Source of the DNA: Sympetrum striolatum
Lineage: Eukaryota > Arthropoda > Insecta > Odonata > Libellulidae
DNA: 64,000 nt
Direction of reading: 5' to 3'
Assembly (NCBI GenBank): GCA_947579665.1
Contig: OX388349.1
Span: 25,452,459-25,516,458, forward strand
The notes under the pieces are model-generated. The model did no database searches. It was not told where the DNA came from and saw only the letters and a list, made by a program, of their open reading frames with translations. This document shows positions 24,123-36,279 of the stretch, piece after piece. The translations under genes and the position numbers were made by a program. Each line of letters opens with the position of its first letter. Position 1 is the stretch's first letter.

Positions 24123-27100
24123 CTAAGGATATCCGTGTTTGGTAGCCATATCTATCTTACTATTTTTTGTAGTACCCGATGGTAAAACATCGGGTCAATA
24201 TAGGTATCAATAGCACTACAATTAAACCGTGATTTCTCATATTTATCAATTAGTTATAAATAAAGCATCATAACAACATATCTTTTTAATTTCACGTGAG
24301 AGAAAATATTATTATTTTCCCATATACGAATATATATCTATAACATTAGCTAATTTTACGTCCTTAAAGTTATTTTCCCATCAACTATGTTTATCATGAA
24401 GATTTATTTTAGAGGTTAAACTTCTCAGTATGGCTCTTCTTGGACTAGTGCTCACAATGATCTAGCAATCATTGGTGAAATTTCCTATTGAATATTCAAA
24501 ATAAATAGCAATGTTTGTATATAAATACGAGTAAAATGTAGCTTGCATACTGCAAGCAGATCGACAACACTAATTTTATATCGGCATCATTTCGGGACGG
24601 TCCTCAAATGAAAAAAAAGGATTGAAAATATTCTTAAAATTCGCTGCAATTTAATCGTCTGGCTTCGAACCCGGGTCTTCCTGGTGAACTTACTACGCAG
24701 CACAACAGAAGATCACCATCTCTAACTATGTGTGAAAAATCAAGCAGAAATATTTGCTGCAACTACCTTAAACAACGTCCTACTTTTCCCATATATTCCT
24801 TATGAGAGAAAATTTAATGTGTCCCGGCATCGAACCCAGGAACAGCATGGTCTTGTCTATTTTTTTTCAAAACCCTTGTCTTAATATACATCTTCTATCA
24901 AAGTAAGAACTTCCTATTATATCGATAAATGCATCAAAAAATATTGAAAAGTTACCCCAACGTATTATATATGGGGGATATATTTACCACCTGGCATCGA
25001 ACCCGGGTCTTTCGGGAGATACTTTCTATGCAACAGAACAGAAAATCACCGTCTCTAACTACATATGAAAATTCAAGCAGAAATATTGCTTGCAACTGCC
25101 TCAAACGACGTCCTACTTTACCCTTATATTCCTTATGAGAGAAAAGTTATTGTGCTTTGGCATCGAACCCAGGAATAAAACGGGATTATGAAAATTTTTT
25201 TCTAAAAAAATTTTTTACCGTATATCTTACAACTAAGCACGAACTTCCTATCATTTCGATAAGTGCATCAAAAAAATAATGAAAAACTACTACCATGTAT
25301 TTTAAAGGGCAGATATTCGCATCGTCCTAGCATCGAACCCAGGATATTATCCGTAAAAGTCATTTATGTATTCGATAGATCATGACCATATATAAAGGCT
25401 CCTAGAGTTTCGATTCTCTACCTATCCGGGAAGTGTTTTTTAAAAATTCCTGAAAATGAAAGCAATGCATTTAAATGGAAAAAATCGGGACTTTGGGCCC
25501 CTCTGGAATCGAACCCATGACACTGAGGTTCAAAATCGCAATTCTTCTGGCGGTTACACGTTATGGGCAATGTGTGGTAAAGCTTTTAAGTCTATGACGC
25601 TTTTAGTTTAGCCTGTGAATTTGTATCCTCTCTATCTATCTATCTATCTATGTACAGTGGCGGAAAAAATTATCGCAACACTTTGCGCGCGCACCAGTGG
25701 CTTTCACAGAAACTATTTGGAATTCTACTTTTTGAGACTGACTGGCAACACTGAGAAAAGCCTCGAAAAGCGGTAATATTTGAGTCGAAGACTAGAACTT
25801 AAACTAATTTCCTCTCTTTCGAACTCTTCTTAGAGCCTTCGCGCGATCTCTCCCAGAGTTCGTCATATTTATTTCGGCGTTTCTCTTTCATAGAACGAGA
25901 GGATGGATATATATTAATTCCTATTTCAATCTTAGATGCACTTAAATACATGGACAATAATTGAACTTCATTTCTATATAATGTGAAGATTGGCAATTGG
26001 TTTGAATAATGCTTAGCAATAAGGATTAAGTGAGATTAGAGTGGGAATACGCGATGTGGTGATTTTCATCATTAGAGAACGAGTTTTGCAGTCTAGAGGA
26101 AAAGAATGTTTTGCGAGATTATAATGAGAACAGATGACCTATATTGTTCTCTTTTTCTGGGTAATTAGTGCTCTAATAAGGCAGTTATTTCTTTAGTAGT
26201 TCGGTTTCTCATACGAACATACGTCTTACGGCTGAAGGCTGGATTTTAATGTAAATGTAATTCTTCAAACGTCCAGTTCAAACATAGGATATTCATTATT
26301 TGTGATAAACATTCCGAGGAGGAGTTTTGATTACAAGTCTTATGTTTTTCATTCAGCAATTAGAATTCGAAAAGTCATTAGAGCGATTACTAAATTACTA
26401 TGACACGATGTAAAATTTGTATTATGTCTACGGAATATAATTTTTCGCCAGTTTAATCATGCAGGCATGAGTGGTCTTTAACCACATGTTGATCCCTTCA
26501 AAGTATTGCAGGCGCCAATACAAAACAAACGTTGAAATGCATTACCTCGCGTGGAAAAGCTTTAACCGTAAGTCGAGCACTTTCAAAGCAAGTATTGCAG
26601 GTGCCAGGTATATTTTTCCTCTTCGTGCCTATATCAGCTAGACTCAGGACCCTCATTTTACAGTCGCCCAGTAGAAACTATCCTCTGGCTAATTCAAAAC
26701 TCCTTCCTCACCATGGTCCTAAGGAAATTAGATGTTATTGCACTCGTAAAAATATTCCCAAATAATATTATTATATTAGCGTATTTTACGAATGAAAGAC
26801 TTACTAATCAACAACCCAAGTTTTTAGTACTGATACGTATTTTATGAACGTCTGACTTAATAAAGTTGATTAACCAGGATTATAGGAGGTAAAATCGTTA
26901 ACTCGACCATCATCTTATGAGAAACATTTCTGGAAGTACGGGTTAAGTAAGTTAGCTTTTTTAGCCGATTTATTAAGGCAATTCCCTCTTCGCTTATAAG
27001 GCTAGGCATAGAAAACTGACCACCAGTCTCACGTACTTATGACCAAAATTCATTCTAATCGCCAACTAGTGATTTTAACAGGGTTCGAGATCTATATTCC

Positions 27101-28014
27101 TGGTATTCTTTTCTTGATCCTTCCTTAAATAGCTTTCGAACTTCTCTACAGTTTTGATCACCAAGCTCATGGATCTCACCGCACGGTTTAAGTTTTCTCA
27201 ATCGCGAGTGAATGACTCCTATGCAACAGTTCAATTCCTCTTCTACCAAGGATTCGAGGTCGTTCGCTGAAAGGCAATGTCCTTTGACTCATTTTCCACA
27301 ATTAGAGGTATTTGACAGGGCCGCCTGATTTCTCGAAGCACGATGAACCTTTCGCTTTCAGTGCAGTGGATTTTCGAAAGCCTATACGTCACTCGCAACA
27401 ACAAACCGGTCGTAAGGCAAGGAGCTCAGGATTACTTAGACTTATTGGCGACTATTTCTTCATTGAGGTCTTCACGTCCATAGTCCACGTCCACTATGTG
27501 AGTAACAAAACGAACCACGCATATGTGATATTAGAGGTTAAAGCGACAGTGAACGAATTTTTGAAGATGACAAGATTCGAGGAATGGGATGGAATCACCT
27601 GCGCGTAGGGAGGAAACAGGTTTCGCGGTCGGTAGGGATCCATTTTTACCCTACTCCCGAGGGTTGACTTTATTGGGTAGTGTAACGGGAACTATAGTGA
27701 ATACGTTTGAGAATATCCCCGATAGATGGTGACTTAGAAAAGTAAGCTTTTTATTTATTACATTTTGAGTTATATGATACATACGCGACGAAGTGGAAGG
27801 TGGAAGTAAAAAAAATTAAATCTTTAACTGATACTCAGGGTTATTTCACCATAAGCGATTTCTTTAAGATGCACTATTTATAGACCCTGGAAAAATTTCT
27901 GTTAGTCATCGAATGTAGGTTAGCCGATTCGTAGGAAGTGGATCATAAATTTTTGTGTCCTTCAATTATCGATAAGATGCTACTAAACAGTTCGAATATA
28001 CCCTTCGCCTTTTA
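24123..28014 (+). repeat. Satellite unit 5
   Basis: 3,892 bp, type A, with GCG near 27542. Apparently identical to unit 4 at the sites I compared. Confidence 0.96.
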
Positions 28015-31000
28015 CTAAGGATATCCGTGTTTGGTAGCCATATCTATCTTACTATTTTTTGTAGTACCCGATGGTAAAACATCGGGTCAATATAGGTATC
28101 AATAGCACTACAATTAAACCGTGATTTCTCATATTTATCAATTAGTTATAAATAAAGCATCATAACAACATATCTTTTTAATTTCACGTGAGAGAAAATA
28201 TTATTATTTTCCCATATACGAATATATATCTATAACATTAGCTAATTTTACGTCCTTAAAGTTATTTTCCCATCAACTATGTTTATCATGAAGATTTATT
28301 TTAGAGGTTAAACTTCTCAGTATGGCTCTTCTTGGACTAGTGCTCACAATGATCTAGCAATCATTGGTGAAATTTCCTATTGAATATTCAAAATAAATAG
28401 CAATGTTTGTATATAAATACGAGTAAAATGTAGCTTGCATACTGCAAGCAGATCGACAACACTAATTTTATATCGGCATCATTTCGGGACGGTCCTCAAA
28501 TGAAAAAAAAGGATTGAAAATATTCTTAAAATTCGCTGCAATTTAATCGTCTGGCTTCGAACCCGGGTCTTCCTGGTGAACTTACTACGCAGCACAACAG
28601 AAGATCACCATCTCTAACTATGTGTGAAAAATCAAGCAGAAATATTTGCTGCAACTACCTTAAACAACGTCCTACTTTTCCCATATATTCCTTATGAGAG
28701 AAAATTTAATGTGTCCCGGCATCGAACCCAGGAACAGCATGGTCTTGTCTATTTTTTTTCAAAACCCTTGTCTTAATATACATCTTCTATCAAAGTAAGA
28801 ACTTCCTATTATATCGATAAATGCATCAAAAAATATTGAAAAGTTACCCCAACGTATTATATATGGGGGATATATTTACCACCTGGCATCGAACCCGGGT
28901 CTTTCGGGAGATACTTTCTATGCAACAGAACAGAAAATCACCGTCTCTAACTACATATGAAAATTCAAGCAGAAATATTGCTTGCAACTGCCTCAAACGA
29001 CGTCCTACTTTACCCTTATATTCCTTATGAGAGAAAAGTTATTGTGCTTTGGCATCGAACCCAGGAATAAAACGGGATTATGAAAATTTTTTTCTAAAAA
29101 AATTTTTTACCGTATATCTTACAACTAAGCACGAACTTCCTATCATTTCGATAAGTGCATCAAAAAAATAATGAAAAACTACTACCATGTATTTTAAAGG
29201 GCAGATATTCGCATCGTCCTAGCATCGAACCCAGGATATTATCCGTAAAAGTCATTTATGTATTCGATAGATCATGACCATATATAAAGGCTCCTAGAGT
29301 TTCGATTCTCTACCTATCCGGGAAGTGTTTTTTAAAAATTCCTGAAAATGAAAGCAATGCATTTAAATGGAAAAAATCGGGACTTTGGGCCCCTCTGGAA
29401 TCGAACCCATGACACTGAGGTTCAAAATCGCAATTCTTCTGGCGGTTACACGTTATGGGCAATGTGTGGTAAAGCTTTTAAGTCTATGACGCTTTTAGTT
29501 TAGCCTGTGAATTTGTATCCTCTCTATCTATCTATCTATCTATGTACAGTGGCGGAAAAAATTATCGCAACACTTTGCGCGCGCACCAGTGGCTTTCACA
29601 GAAACTATTTGGAATTCTACTTTTTGAGACTGACTGGCAACACTGAGAAAAGCCTCGAAAAGCGGTAATATTTGAGTCGAAGACTAGAACTTAAACTAAT
29701 TTCCTCTCTTTCGAACTCTTCTTAGAGCCTTCGCGCGATCTCTCCCAGAGTTCGTCATATTTATTTCGGCGTTTCTCTTTCATAGAACGAGAGGATGGAT
29801 ATATATTAATTCCTATTTCAATCTTAGATGCACTTAAATACATGGACAATAATTGAACTTCATTTCTATATAATGTGAAGATTGGCAATTGGTTTGAATA
29901 ATGCTTAGCAATAAGGATTAAGTGAGATTAGAGTGGGAATACGCGATGTGGTGATTTTCATCATTAGAGAACGAGTTTTGCAGTCTAGAGGAAAAGAATG
30001 TTTTGCGAGATTATAATGAGAACAGATGACCTATATTGTTCTCTTTTTCTGGGTAATTAGTGCTCTAATAAGGCAGTTATTTCTTTAGTAGTTCGGTTTC
30101 TCATACGAACATACGTCTTACGGCTGAAGGCTGGATTTTAATGTAAATGTAATTCTTCAAACGTCCAGTTCAAACATAGGATATTCATTATTTGTGATAA
30201 ACATTCCGAGGAGGAGTTTTGATTACAAGTCTTATGTTTTTCATTCAGCAATTAGAATTCGAAAAGTCATTAGAGCGATTACTAAATTACTATGACACGA
30301 TGTAAAATTTGTATTATGTCTACGGAATATAATTTTTCGCCAGTTTAATCATGCAGGCATGAGTGGTCTTTAACCACATGTTGATCCCTTCAAAGTATTG
30401 CAGGCGCCAATACAAAACAAACGTTGAAATGCATTACCTCGCGTGGAAAAGCTTTAACCGTAAGTCGAGCACTTTCAAAGCAAGTATTGCAGGTGCCAGG
30501 TATATTTTTCCTCTTCGTGCCTATATCAGCTAGACTCAGGACCCTCATTTTACAGTCGCCCAGTAGAAACTATCCTCTGGCTAATTCAAAACTCCTTCCT
30601 CACCATGGTCCTAAGGAAATTAGATGTTATTGCACTCGTAAAAATATTCCCAAATAATATTATTATATTAGCGTATTTTACGAATGAAAGACTTACTAAT
30701 CAACAACCCAAGTTTTTAGTACTGATACGTATTTTATGAACGTCTGACTTAATAAAGTTGATTAACCAGGATTATAGGAGGTAAAATCGTTAACTCGACC
30801 ATCATCTTATGAGAAACATTTCTGGAAGTACGGGTTAAGTAAGTTAGCTTTTTTAGCCGATTTATTAAGGCAATTCCCTCTTCGCTTATAAGGCTAGGCA
30901 TAGAAAACTGACCACCAGTCTCACGTACTTATGACCAAAATTCATTCTAATCGCCAACTAGTGATTTTAACAGGGTTCGAGATCTATATTCCTGGTATTC

Positions 31001-31896
31001 TTTTCTTGATCCTTCCTTAAATAGCTTTCGAACTTCTCTACAGTTTTGATCACCAAGCTCATGGATCTCACCGCACGGTTTAAGTTTTCTCAATCGCGAG
31101 TGAATGACTCCTATGCAACAGTTCAATTCCTCTTCTACCAAGGATTCGAGGTCATTCGCTGAAAGGCAATGTCCTTTGACTCATTTTCCACAATTAGAGG
31201 TATTTGACAGGGCCGCCTGATTTCTCGAAGCACGATGAACCTTTCGCTTTCAGTGCAGTGGATTTTCGAAAGCCTATACGTCACTCGCAACAACAAACCG
31301 GTCGTAAGGCAAGGAGCTCAGGATTACTTAGACTTATTGGCGACTATTTCTTCATTGAGGTCTTCACGTCCATAGTCCACGTCCACTATGTGAGTAACAA
31401 AACGAACCACGCATATGTGATATTAGAGGTTAAAACGACAGTGAACGAATTTTTGAAGATGACAAGATTCGAGGAATGGGATGGAATCACCTGCGCGTAG
31501 GGAGGAAACAGGTTTCGCGGTCGGTAGGGATCCATTTTTACCCTACTCCCGAGGGTTGACTTTATTGGGTAGTGTAACGGGAACTATAGTGAATACGTTT
31601 GAGAATATCCCCGATAGATGGTGACTTAGAAAAGTAAGCTTTTTATTTATTACATTTTGAGTTATATGATACATACGCGACGAAGTGGAAGGTGGAAGTA
31701 AAAAAAATTAAATCTTTAACTGATACTCAGGGTTATTTCACCATAAGCGATTTCTTTAAGATGCACTATTTATAGACCCTGGAAAAATTTCTGTTAGTCA
31801 TCGAATGTAGGTTAGCCGATTCGTAGGAAGTGGATCATAAATTTTTGTGTCCTTCAATTATCGATAAGATGCTACTAAACAGTTCGAATATACCCT
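28015..31896 (+). repeat. Satellite unit 6, interrupted by the long retrotransposon
   Basis: Type A unit with ACG near 31435 and a private GTCATTCGCTG near 31152, where other units have GTCGTTCGCTG. It stops at ATACCCT, where the long element begins. Confidence 0.95.
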
Positions 31897-32260
31897 GTCT
31901 TATCTCCCTTCATTCGCATAAATCTTTCGTTCGTTCCATTTCCCGATTGTTACAGAGAGGCTTCCCGTCAGGAGGACGACATGCGCTTACATACCCAGAT
32001 ATAACTTGGGTCTATGGCGTCAGCTCTGTACCCATCGGTGTATTTGATCTCGTGTTCCCTTATTTCCCTCGTTTTCCCCATTATTGCAGAGAGGCTTCCC
32101 ATCAGGAGGACGACATGCGCTGATATACCCAGAGATAACTTGGGTCTGTGGCGTTCAGCTCTGCACTAATGGGATGTATTTGCATCTGAATATCCCTTCT
32201 CAGCTATTCGCGTTTCCTTTTAATTGAGAATAGACACCCCTTCAAGTAAATATTTTTAGG
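31897..32260 (+). promoter_or_regulatory. Element 5' region with 134-bp tandem monomers
   Basis: AGAGAGGCTTCCC and the following GTCAGGAGGACGACATGCGC-like stretch occur at 31954 and again at 32088. Downstream similarity (ATACCCAGA, ATAACTTGGGTCT) continues for most of 134 bp, and the stretch before 31954 looks like part of a further copy. Tandem 5' monomers act as promoters in some other non-LTR elements. Here that role is inferred only. No R2-type self-cleaving ribozyme fold was established. Confidence 0.7.
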
Positions 32261-33556
32261 ATGGAGATTTTAACACCACTCATTCCCCCTATGGGACCTC
32301 GAAAAATTCGGCCCGTTACTTATGGTGGACCTCCGCGACAACGCACCCCCTTATTATCGCCTCTAGAAAGGGAGATGGCTACTTCTCTCGGCCTAAGTCT
32401 TCTACCCGTGTTAGACGTTTTTATGCCAAGGGTGGCACGGAGACTTTCCTTAGAGCCTGAAGGAATAAGACGCTCTAGACGTCTGCAGGGGCGCGAACCG
32501 AGTCCAGAAGTACCTCCGCCAGAAACATCCCCCCCGCGAATATCTAGCTCAGAACGAAGGCGAAGGGAACATCTTGTCCTCGGTGAACAATTCCGCTTCT
32601 CCGGTACACGCTCAACCAGCGTACCACCACGTGTACCATCTACCAAGGTGCGAACCATCGGGACGCAAACTGAGGAGACCCAGCTACTAAACCATCGCTG
32701 CCCCCTACCATCACAGGAGGACTGTTGGAGACGAGAACAAGAGAGACGGAAGCAATCAGGGCAGATCCGAGAGAGGCAGCAAAGACAACGCCGTCGTCGG
32801 CGTGAACAACGTCCCCAAATGCACCCCAATCAGCACTATATGCCCCAACGAACCCAACGAAGGGAGGATCGGCAGCACATTCGTAGGAGGCGTCGTGGTA
32901 TTCAATGGCCAGAAACCAGAACAACGAATGCAGACCACAACGAAACCATAGCAACAAGTTTGCCGCAACGCACTGACAGGCTCCACCCTCTGAATGACCT
33001 TAGGGAAAGGGCGATACCGGAAAGGGGGCGACAGGGGACCTACCATCCCCTACTCCAGGAAGTGCATTCAAGGGAATGGTCAGGAAACGGCTGGAGATGG
33101 ACCTTTAGTAATAGAAGGAAAAACCAGGGACGGAATCGACCGAGAGGACCCCGCCGGAACGAAAGGCAGCAGGTCCAGAGAGGGCATCATCATCATCCGA
33201 ACCAACAGACGGAGGACGGGAACATCCAGGATGGAACCGACGCAATCAACAGGCCACCACACCCCGACAGGCCCCTCCCTCCGAGTGCCCGCAGGGAAGG
33301 GGCGACATTCCAGAGGAGGCAGCAGATGCAATACTGCCTTTGCCCCCAAGAAGGGCACGCCAGGGAACAGACAGAGTACGGCTGGAGACGAACCAACGGC
33401 AACCAGAGGATTCACCGGAGGCCGAACCAACCGAGAGAATCCGGCCAGTATCAGGACCAGCTAGTCAACCAACGGAGGCCCAGATCGAATGGACAACGGC
33501 CCTGGAGCTACTTCAACCAGGAGAAGCACAGACCATCAACGCCATTATGGAGATGA
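32261..33556 (+). CDS. Candidate ORF1: Arg/Gln-rich 431-residue protein
   Basis: It begins with ATG directly after the 5' monomers and runs 431 codons. It overlaps the RT ORF by about 217 bases in another frame. Visible features are a proline-rich start, RRSRRLQG near residue 70, IGTQTEE near 130, and strongly basic runs (RQRRRRREQR around residue 180, IRRRRRG soon after) that could bind RNA or act as a nuclear signal. Two degenerate internal repeats each contain a Y-x-L...QE-x-H-x-RE...GWR-x-T pattern. I see no convincing zinc finger. The region is T-poor, so long open frames arise easily in several frames. It may be a genuine ORF1 or the N-terminal part of one polyprotein broken by a frameshift. 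Confidence 0.5.
   Translation: MEILTPLIPPMGPRKIRPVTYGGPPRQRTPLLSPLEREMATSLGLSLLPVLDVFMPRVARRLSLEPEGIRRSRRLQGREPSPEVPPPETSPPRISSSERRRREHLVLGEQFRFSGTRSTSVPPRVPSTKVRTIGTQTEETQLLNHRCPLPSQEDCWRREQERRKQSGQIRERQQRQRRRRREQRPQMHPNQHYMPQRTQRREDRQHIRRRRRGIQWPETRTTNADHNETIATSLPQRTDRLHPLNDLRERAIPERGRQGTYHPLLQEVHSREWSGNGWRWTFSNRRKNQGRNRPRGPRRNERQQVQRGHHHHPNQQTEDGNIQDGTDAINRPPHPDRPLPPSARREGATFQRRQQMQYCLCPQEGHAREQTEYGWRRTNGNQRIHRRPNQPRESGQYQDQLVNQRRPRSNGQRPWSYFNQEKHRPSTPLWR
32955..33450 (+). repeat. Degenerate 291-bp duplication inside the element's 5' coding region
   Basis: The stretch around 32960-33160 (GACAGGCTCC...AGGGAAAGGGCGA...GGCTGGAGA) recurs around 33250-33450 (GACAGGCCCC...AGGGAAGGGGCGA...GGCTGGAGA) at an offset of about 291 bp. 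The +2 frame (ORF1) stays open through both. In the RT frame the first copy contains several stops, while the second is open and leads into ORF2. Confidence 0.65.
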
Positions 33557-36279
33557 TGACGCAAACTACACGTGAAATATCGGGGGACCGCCCTATTGGC
33601 CTACGCAGACGGACGGACAGACAACGCCAACATAACATCCAGTTCGTATACCGAATAAAGAAAAAGACTGCATTCCGTGAAATCACCGGGAAAGAAAATG
33701 AAGAATGCAGTATACAGCAAGATGAACTACAGGAACATTTCGGTGGAAATATCGGCGAGCATCTATGGATAACCCCACCATCCACTGTCCCAGACATCGT
33801 AAGGAGGACGACGAATAACGACCATGCAATCCTGCTAAGACCATTCCTACCGGCCGAAGTAGCGAGAAGACTGTCAACTACCAAAGATTCCGCACCCGGC
33901 CTTGACGGAATTCGTTACCGATCCTGGGGAAAAGCAGACCCGGGATGCAAGGGACTCGCGGCCATGTTCAACGCAATTTTGAGGCTCGGAATTATCCCCG
34001 AACAATGGCGAACAGCAAGGACGGTACTCGTGTACAAAGGAGGGGACAGAGAGGAGGTAACGAATTGGCGACCTTTGACCCTGGGACCTACCTCGGGGAA
34101 ACTCTTTGCAGGATGTCTAGCGGATCGCTTCCAGGACTGGACGAAACAGAGAAGACTACTTTCTTTCCCCCTACAGAAGGGCTTTGTTCCTGGTTCAGAA
34201 GGCTGCCTTGAACACAATTTTGTACTAGGATCGGTTCTGGACGACGTCCGAAGGAACAAAAAAGAAATAGCGCTCGCCTGGCTAGACATCACTAACGCCT
34301 TCGGAGCAATCCCACATGCTCATATACTAGGAGTATTAACAACAATGGGCCTCCCAGACAGGATGGTTGAGGTAGTAACGGAGTTGTACAAAAACAGTGC
34401 AACAAGGATAAGGAATGTAAATGGCTACACGGAACCAGTTAACGTCAACCGAGGAGTGAGACAAGGGTGTCCCCTCTCGCCGATCCTATTTAATCTAGCG
34501 ATGGAACCGCTCCTCCGCGCCCTACTTGCGAAGAAGAAGACGGCAGGCTACCGCATAGGTACACAGACCATCTGCTGCCTGGCGTATGCGGACGACCTGC
34601 TCCTAATTGCAAGAGATGCAGGGATGCTACGATCACTGCTATGGGTGGCAGGAGATGTAGCCACTTGGTCCGGCCTGGAATTCAAAGCAAGGAAATGTGC
34701 CACACTGCACTTGGACTGTAGAAACGAACTCAATAGAGGAGTAAGGAATACATCATTCCAAATCCAAGGGCACGATATGAGGACCCTAAATGTGGAGGAT
34801 CACTACCGGTACCTTGGTGCCCTGGTTGGGTACAAGGTTGACCAAACGCCCAAGGAGACACTTGACGGAGTGATAGAAGACATGAAAAAGATAGACGGGA
34901 GTGATCTAGCGCCTTGGCAAAAAATAGACAGCGTGAGGACCTTCATACTCCCACGGTTCGACTACATCCTCCGGTGTGCCACAGTCCCTAAGAAAAACCT
35001 TCGGCAGACAGATAGACAACTAGCAAGGTACTGCAAGAAATGGATGTTCCTACCGATGAGAGCATCAAGAGAGATCCTTTTCCTTGCACCCTCGATGGGA
35101 GGTGCAGGACTGATGCCTCTAACCATAACCAGTGATATCATGGTTATATTGCAAGCATTCAAGATGCTAGCCTGCAGAGATCCCTTTGTTCGGGACCTGG
35201 CATGGTGGAGTTTAGCCGACGCCGTCCACCATAAAATAGGTCGAGGTGGCCCTACACCAACAAAAATGGCCATTTGCAATTACCTCAACGGCAGCAGTGA
35301 CGGAGACCTTAGCAGCACCTCAGGGGGAATGGCATCCATATGGTCTAGGACGAGAAAGGCTACAAGACAACTGGGCGCAATACTGTCCATTCAGTGGGAG
35401 TGGAGTGCTGCAAGAAGAGAGATGGCCATCCGCATTCCAGATGAACTATGGGCCCCGACGATCATCCCACCCTCGGCAACGAAGAAGCTGTGTGGTGCCC
35501 TCCGAGGTGCAGTTAGAGAACGTTACCGGAGAATTCTCACCGCTAAACCCGACCAGGGGAAGGCATACGAGATGGCAACGGCGAATGCGGCAAGCAACCA
35601 TTTCCTCAGGACAGGCCGTAATATGCGTTTCTGCGAGTGGCGATTCGTCCACCGTGCTCGCTTGAATGTGCTACCTCTCAAAGGCGCTTACAAAGGGATC
35701 AGAAGATGGGACTCAACCTGCAGAAGGTGTGGAGACCAAGACGAAACGCTCCCTCACGTCTTGAACCACTGTCTGCCCCACGCAACAGCATGGACACTGA
35801 GACATAATGCCATCCTGAACCACCTAAAGGATGCACTATCGCGTGACTGGATAGTGAGTTTAAACAGAGCCATCCCTGGAACGGGCTCAGCACTGCGTCC
35901 CGACCTTGTTCTCCGACGCGGCCTAGAGGGACCAATATATATTGTGGACGTCACCGTCCCATTCGAAAATAGAGCGGAGGCCTTCGCAGCAGCGAGAGCA
36001 AGAAAACTCGCAAAGTACCGTGATCTAGTGCAGAGTGTAAGAGTGAAGCACCGCTATCAGGTAAAGGTTCACTTAGAGACCTTTATAGTTGGGGCACTAG
36101 GTACATGGGATGAAAGAAATGAAGGATTGCTACGACGATTGGGTATCCCAAAGACAACCAGGAAACAGGTCCGCTGGAAATCGGTTTCTGCGGCAATAAA
36201 GTGGTCCAGAGACATTTATGTGGAACATGTAAGTGGTATACGACAATACCAAGTGGATGAAAACGCCCAGGACTTATGA
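33340..36279 (+). CDS. ORF2: reverse transcriptase with restriction-like endonuclease
   Basis: A 979-residue protein for target-primed reverse transcription: the endonuclease nicks the target and the RT copies element RNA from the nick. The N-terminus (1-150) is charged and unrecognised. RT motifs span about 210-500: NWRPLTL; KGFVPGSEG; WLDITNAFG with Asp316; RQGCPLSP at 374-381; YADD at 416-419 holding the catalytic Asp pair; and YLG at 491-493. A thumb-like region follows. C-terminal are a CCHC knuckle (Cys794, Cys797, His806, Cys811) and RPD at 853-855 with IVDVT (Asp870), the PD-(D/E) endonuclease core, then KLAKY (889-893). The frame is open further upstream to 33115, so the true start is uncertain. 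No N-terminal zinc fingers or Myb domain as in R2 are visible, perhaps because they are missing or in another frame. Otherwise apparently intact. Confidence 0.92.
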   Translation: MPPRRARQGTDRVRLETNQRQPEDSPEAEPTERIRPVSGPASQPTEAQIEWTTALELLQPGEAQTINAIMEMMTQTTREISGDRPIGLRRRTDRQRQHNIQFVYRIKKKTAFREITGKENEECSIQQDELQEHFGGNIGEHLWITPPSTVPDIVRRTTNNDHAILLRPFLPAEVARRLSTTKDSAPGLDGIRYRSWGKADPGCKGLAAMFNAILRLGIIPEQWRTARTVLVYKGGDREEVTNWRPLTLGPTSGKLFAGCLADRFQDWTKQRRLLSFPLQKGFVPGSEGCLEHNFVLGSVLDDVRRNKKEIALAWLDITNAFGAIPHAHILGVLTTMGLPDRMVEVVTELYKNSATRIRNVNGYTEPVNVNRGVRQGCPLSPILFNLAMEPLLRALLAKKKTAGYRIGTQTICCLAYADDLLLIARDAGMLRSLLWVAGDVATWSGLEFKARKCATLHLDCRNELNRGVRNTSFQIQGHDMRTLNVEDHYRYLGALVGYKVDQTPKETLDGVIEDMKKIDGSDLAPWQKIDSVRTFILPRFDYILRCATVPKKNLRQTDRQLARYCKKWMFLPMRASREILFLAPSMGGAGLMPLTITSDIMVILQAFKMLACRDPFVRDLAWWSLADAVHHKIGRGGPTPTKMAICNYLNGSSDGDLSSTSGGMASIWSRTRKATRQLGAILSIQWEWSAARREMAIRIPDELWAPTIIPPSATKKLCGALRGAVRERYRRILTAKPDQGKAYEMATANAASNHFLRTGRNMRFCEWRFVHRARLNVLPLKGAYKGIRRWDSTCRRCGDQDETLPHVLNHCLPHATAWTLRHNAILNHLKDALSRDWIVSLNRAIPGTGSALRPDLVLRRGLEGPIYIVDVTVPFENRAEAFAAARARKLAKYRDLVQSVRVKHRYQVKVHLETFIVGALGTWDERNEGLLRRLGIPKTTRKQVRWKSVSAAIKWSRDIYVEHVSGIRQYQVDENAQDL

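Noticed and set aside
31830..32123. 97-codon frame across the 5' junction of the long element
   Set aside because: It begins in satellite sequence and runs into the element's tandem 5' monomers, so it cannot be a native ORF of either.
32320..33430. Several minus-strand frames of 69-169 codons opposite the element's ORFs
   Set aside because: They mirror the T-poor coding strand and have no motifs.
32994..33464. 156-codon frame within the element's 5' coding region
   Set aside because: It lies wholly within ORF1 and overlaps ORF2 in a third frame, in T-poor sequence where stops are rare. It is not supported as a separate gene.
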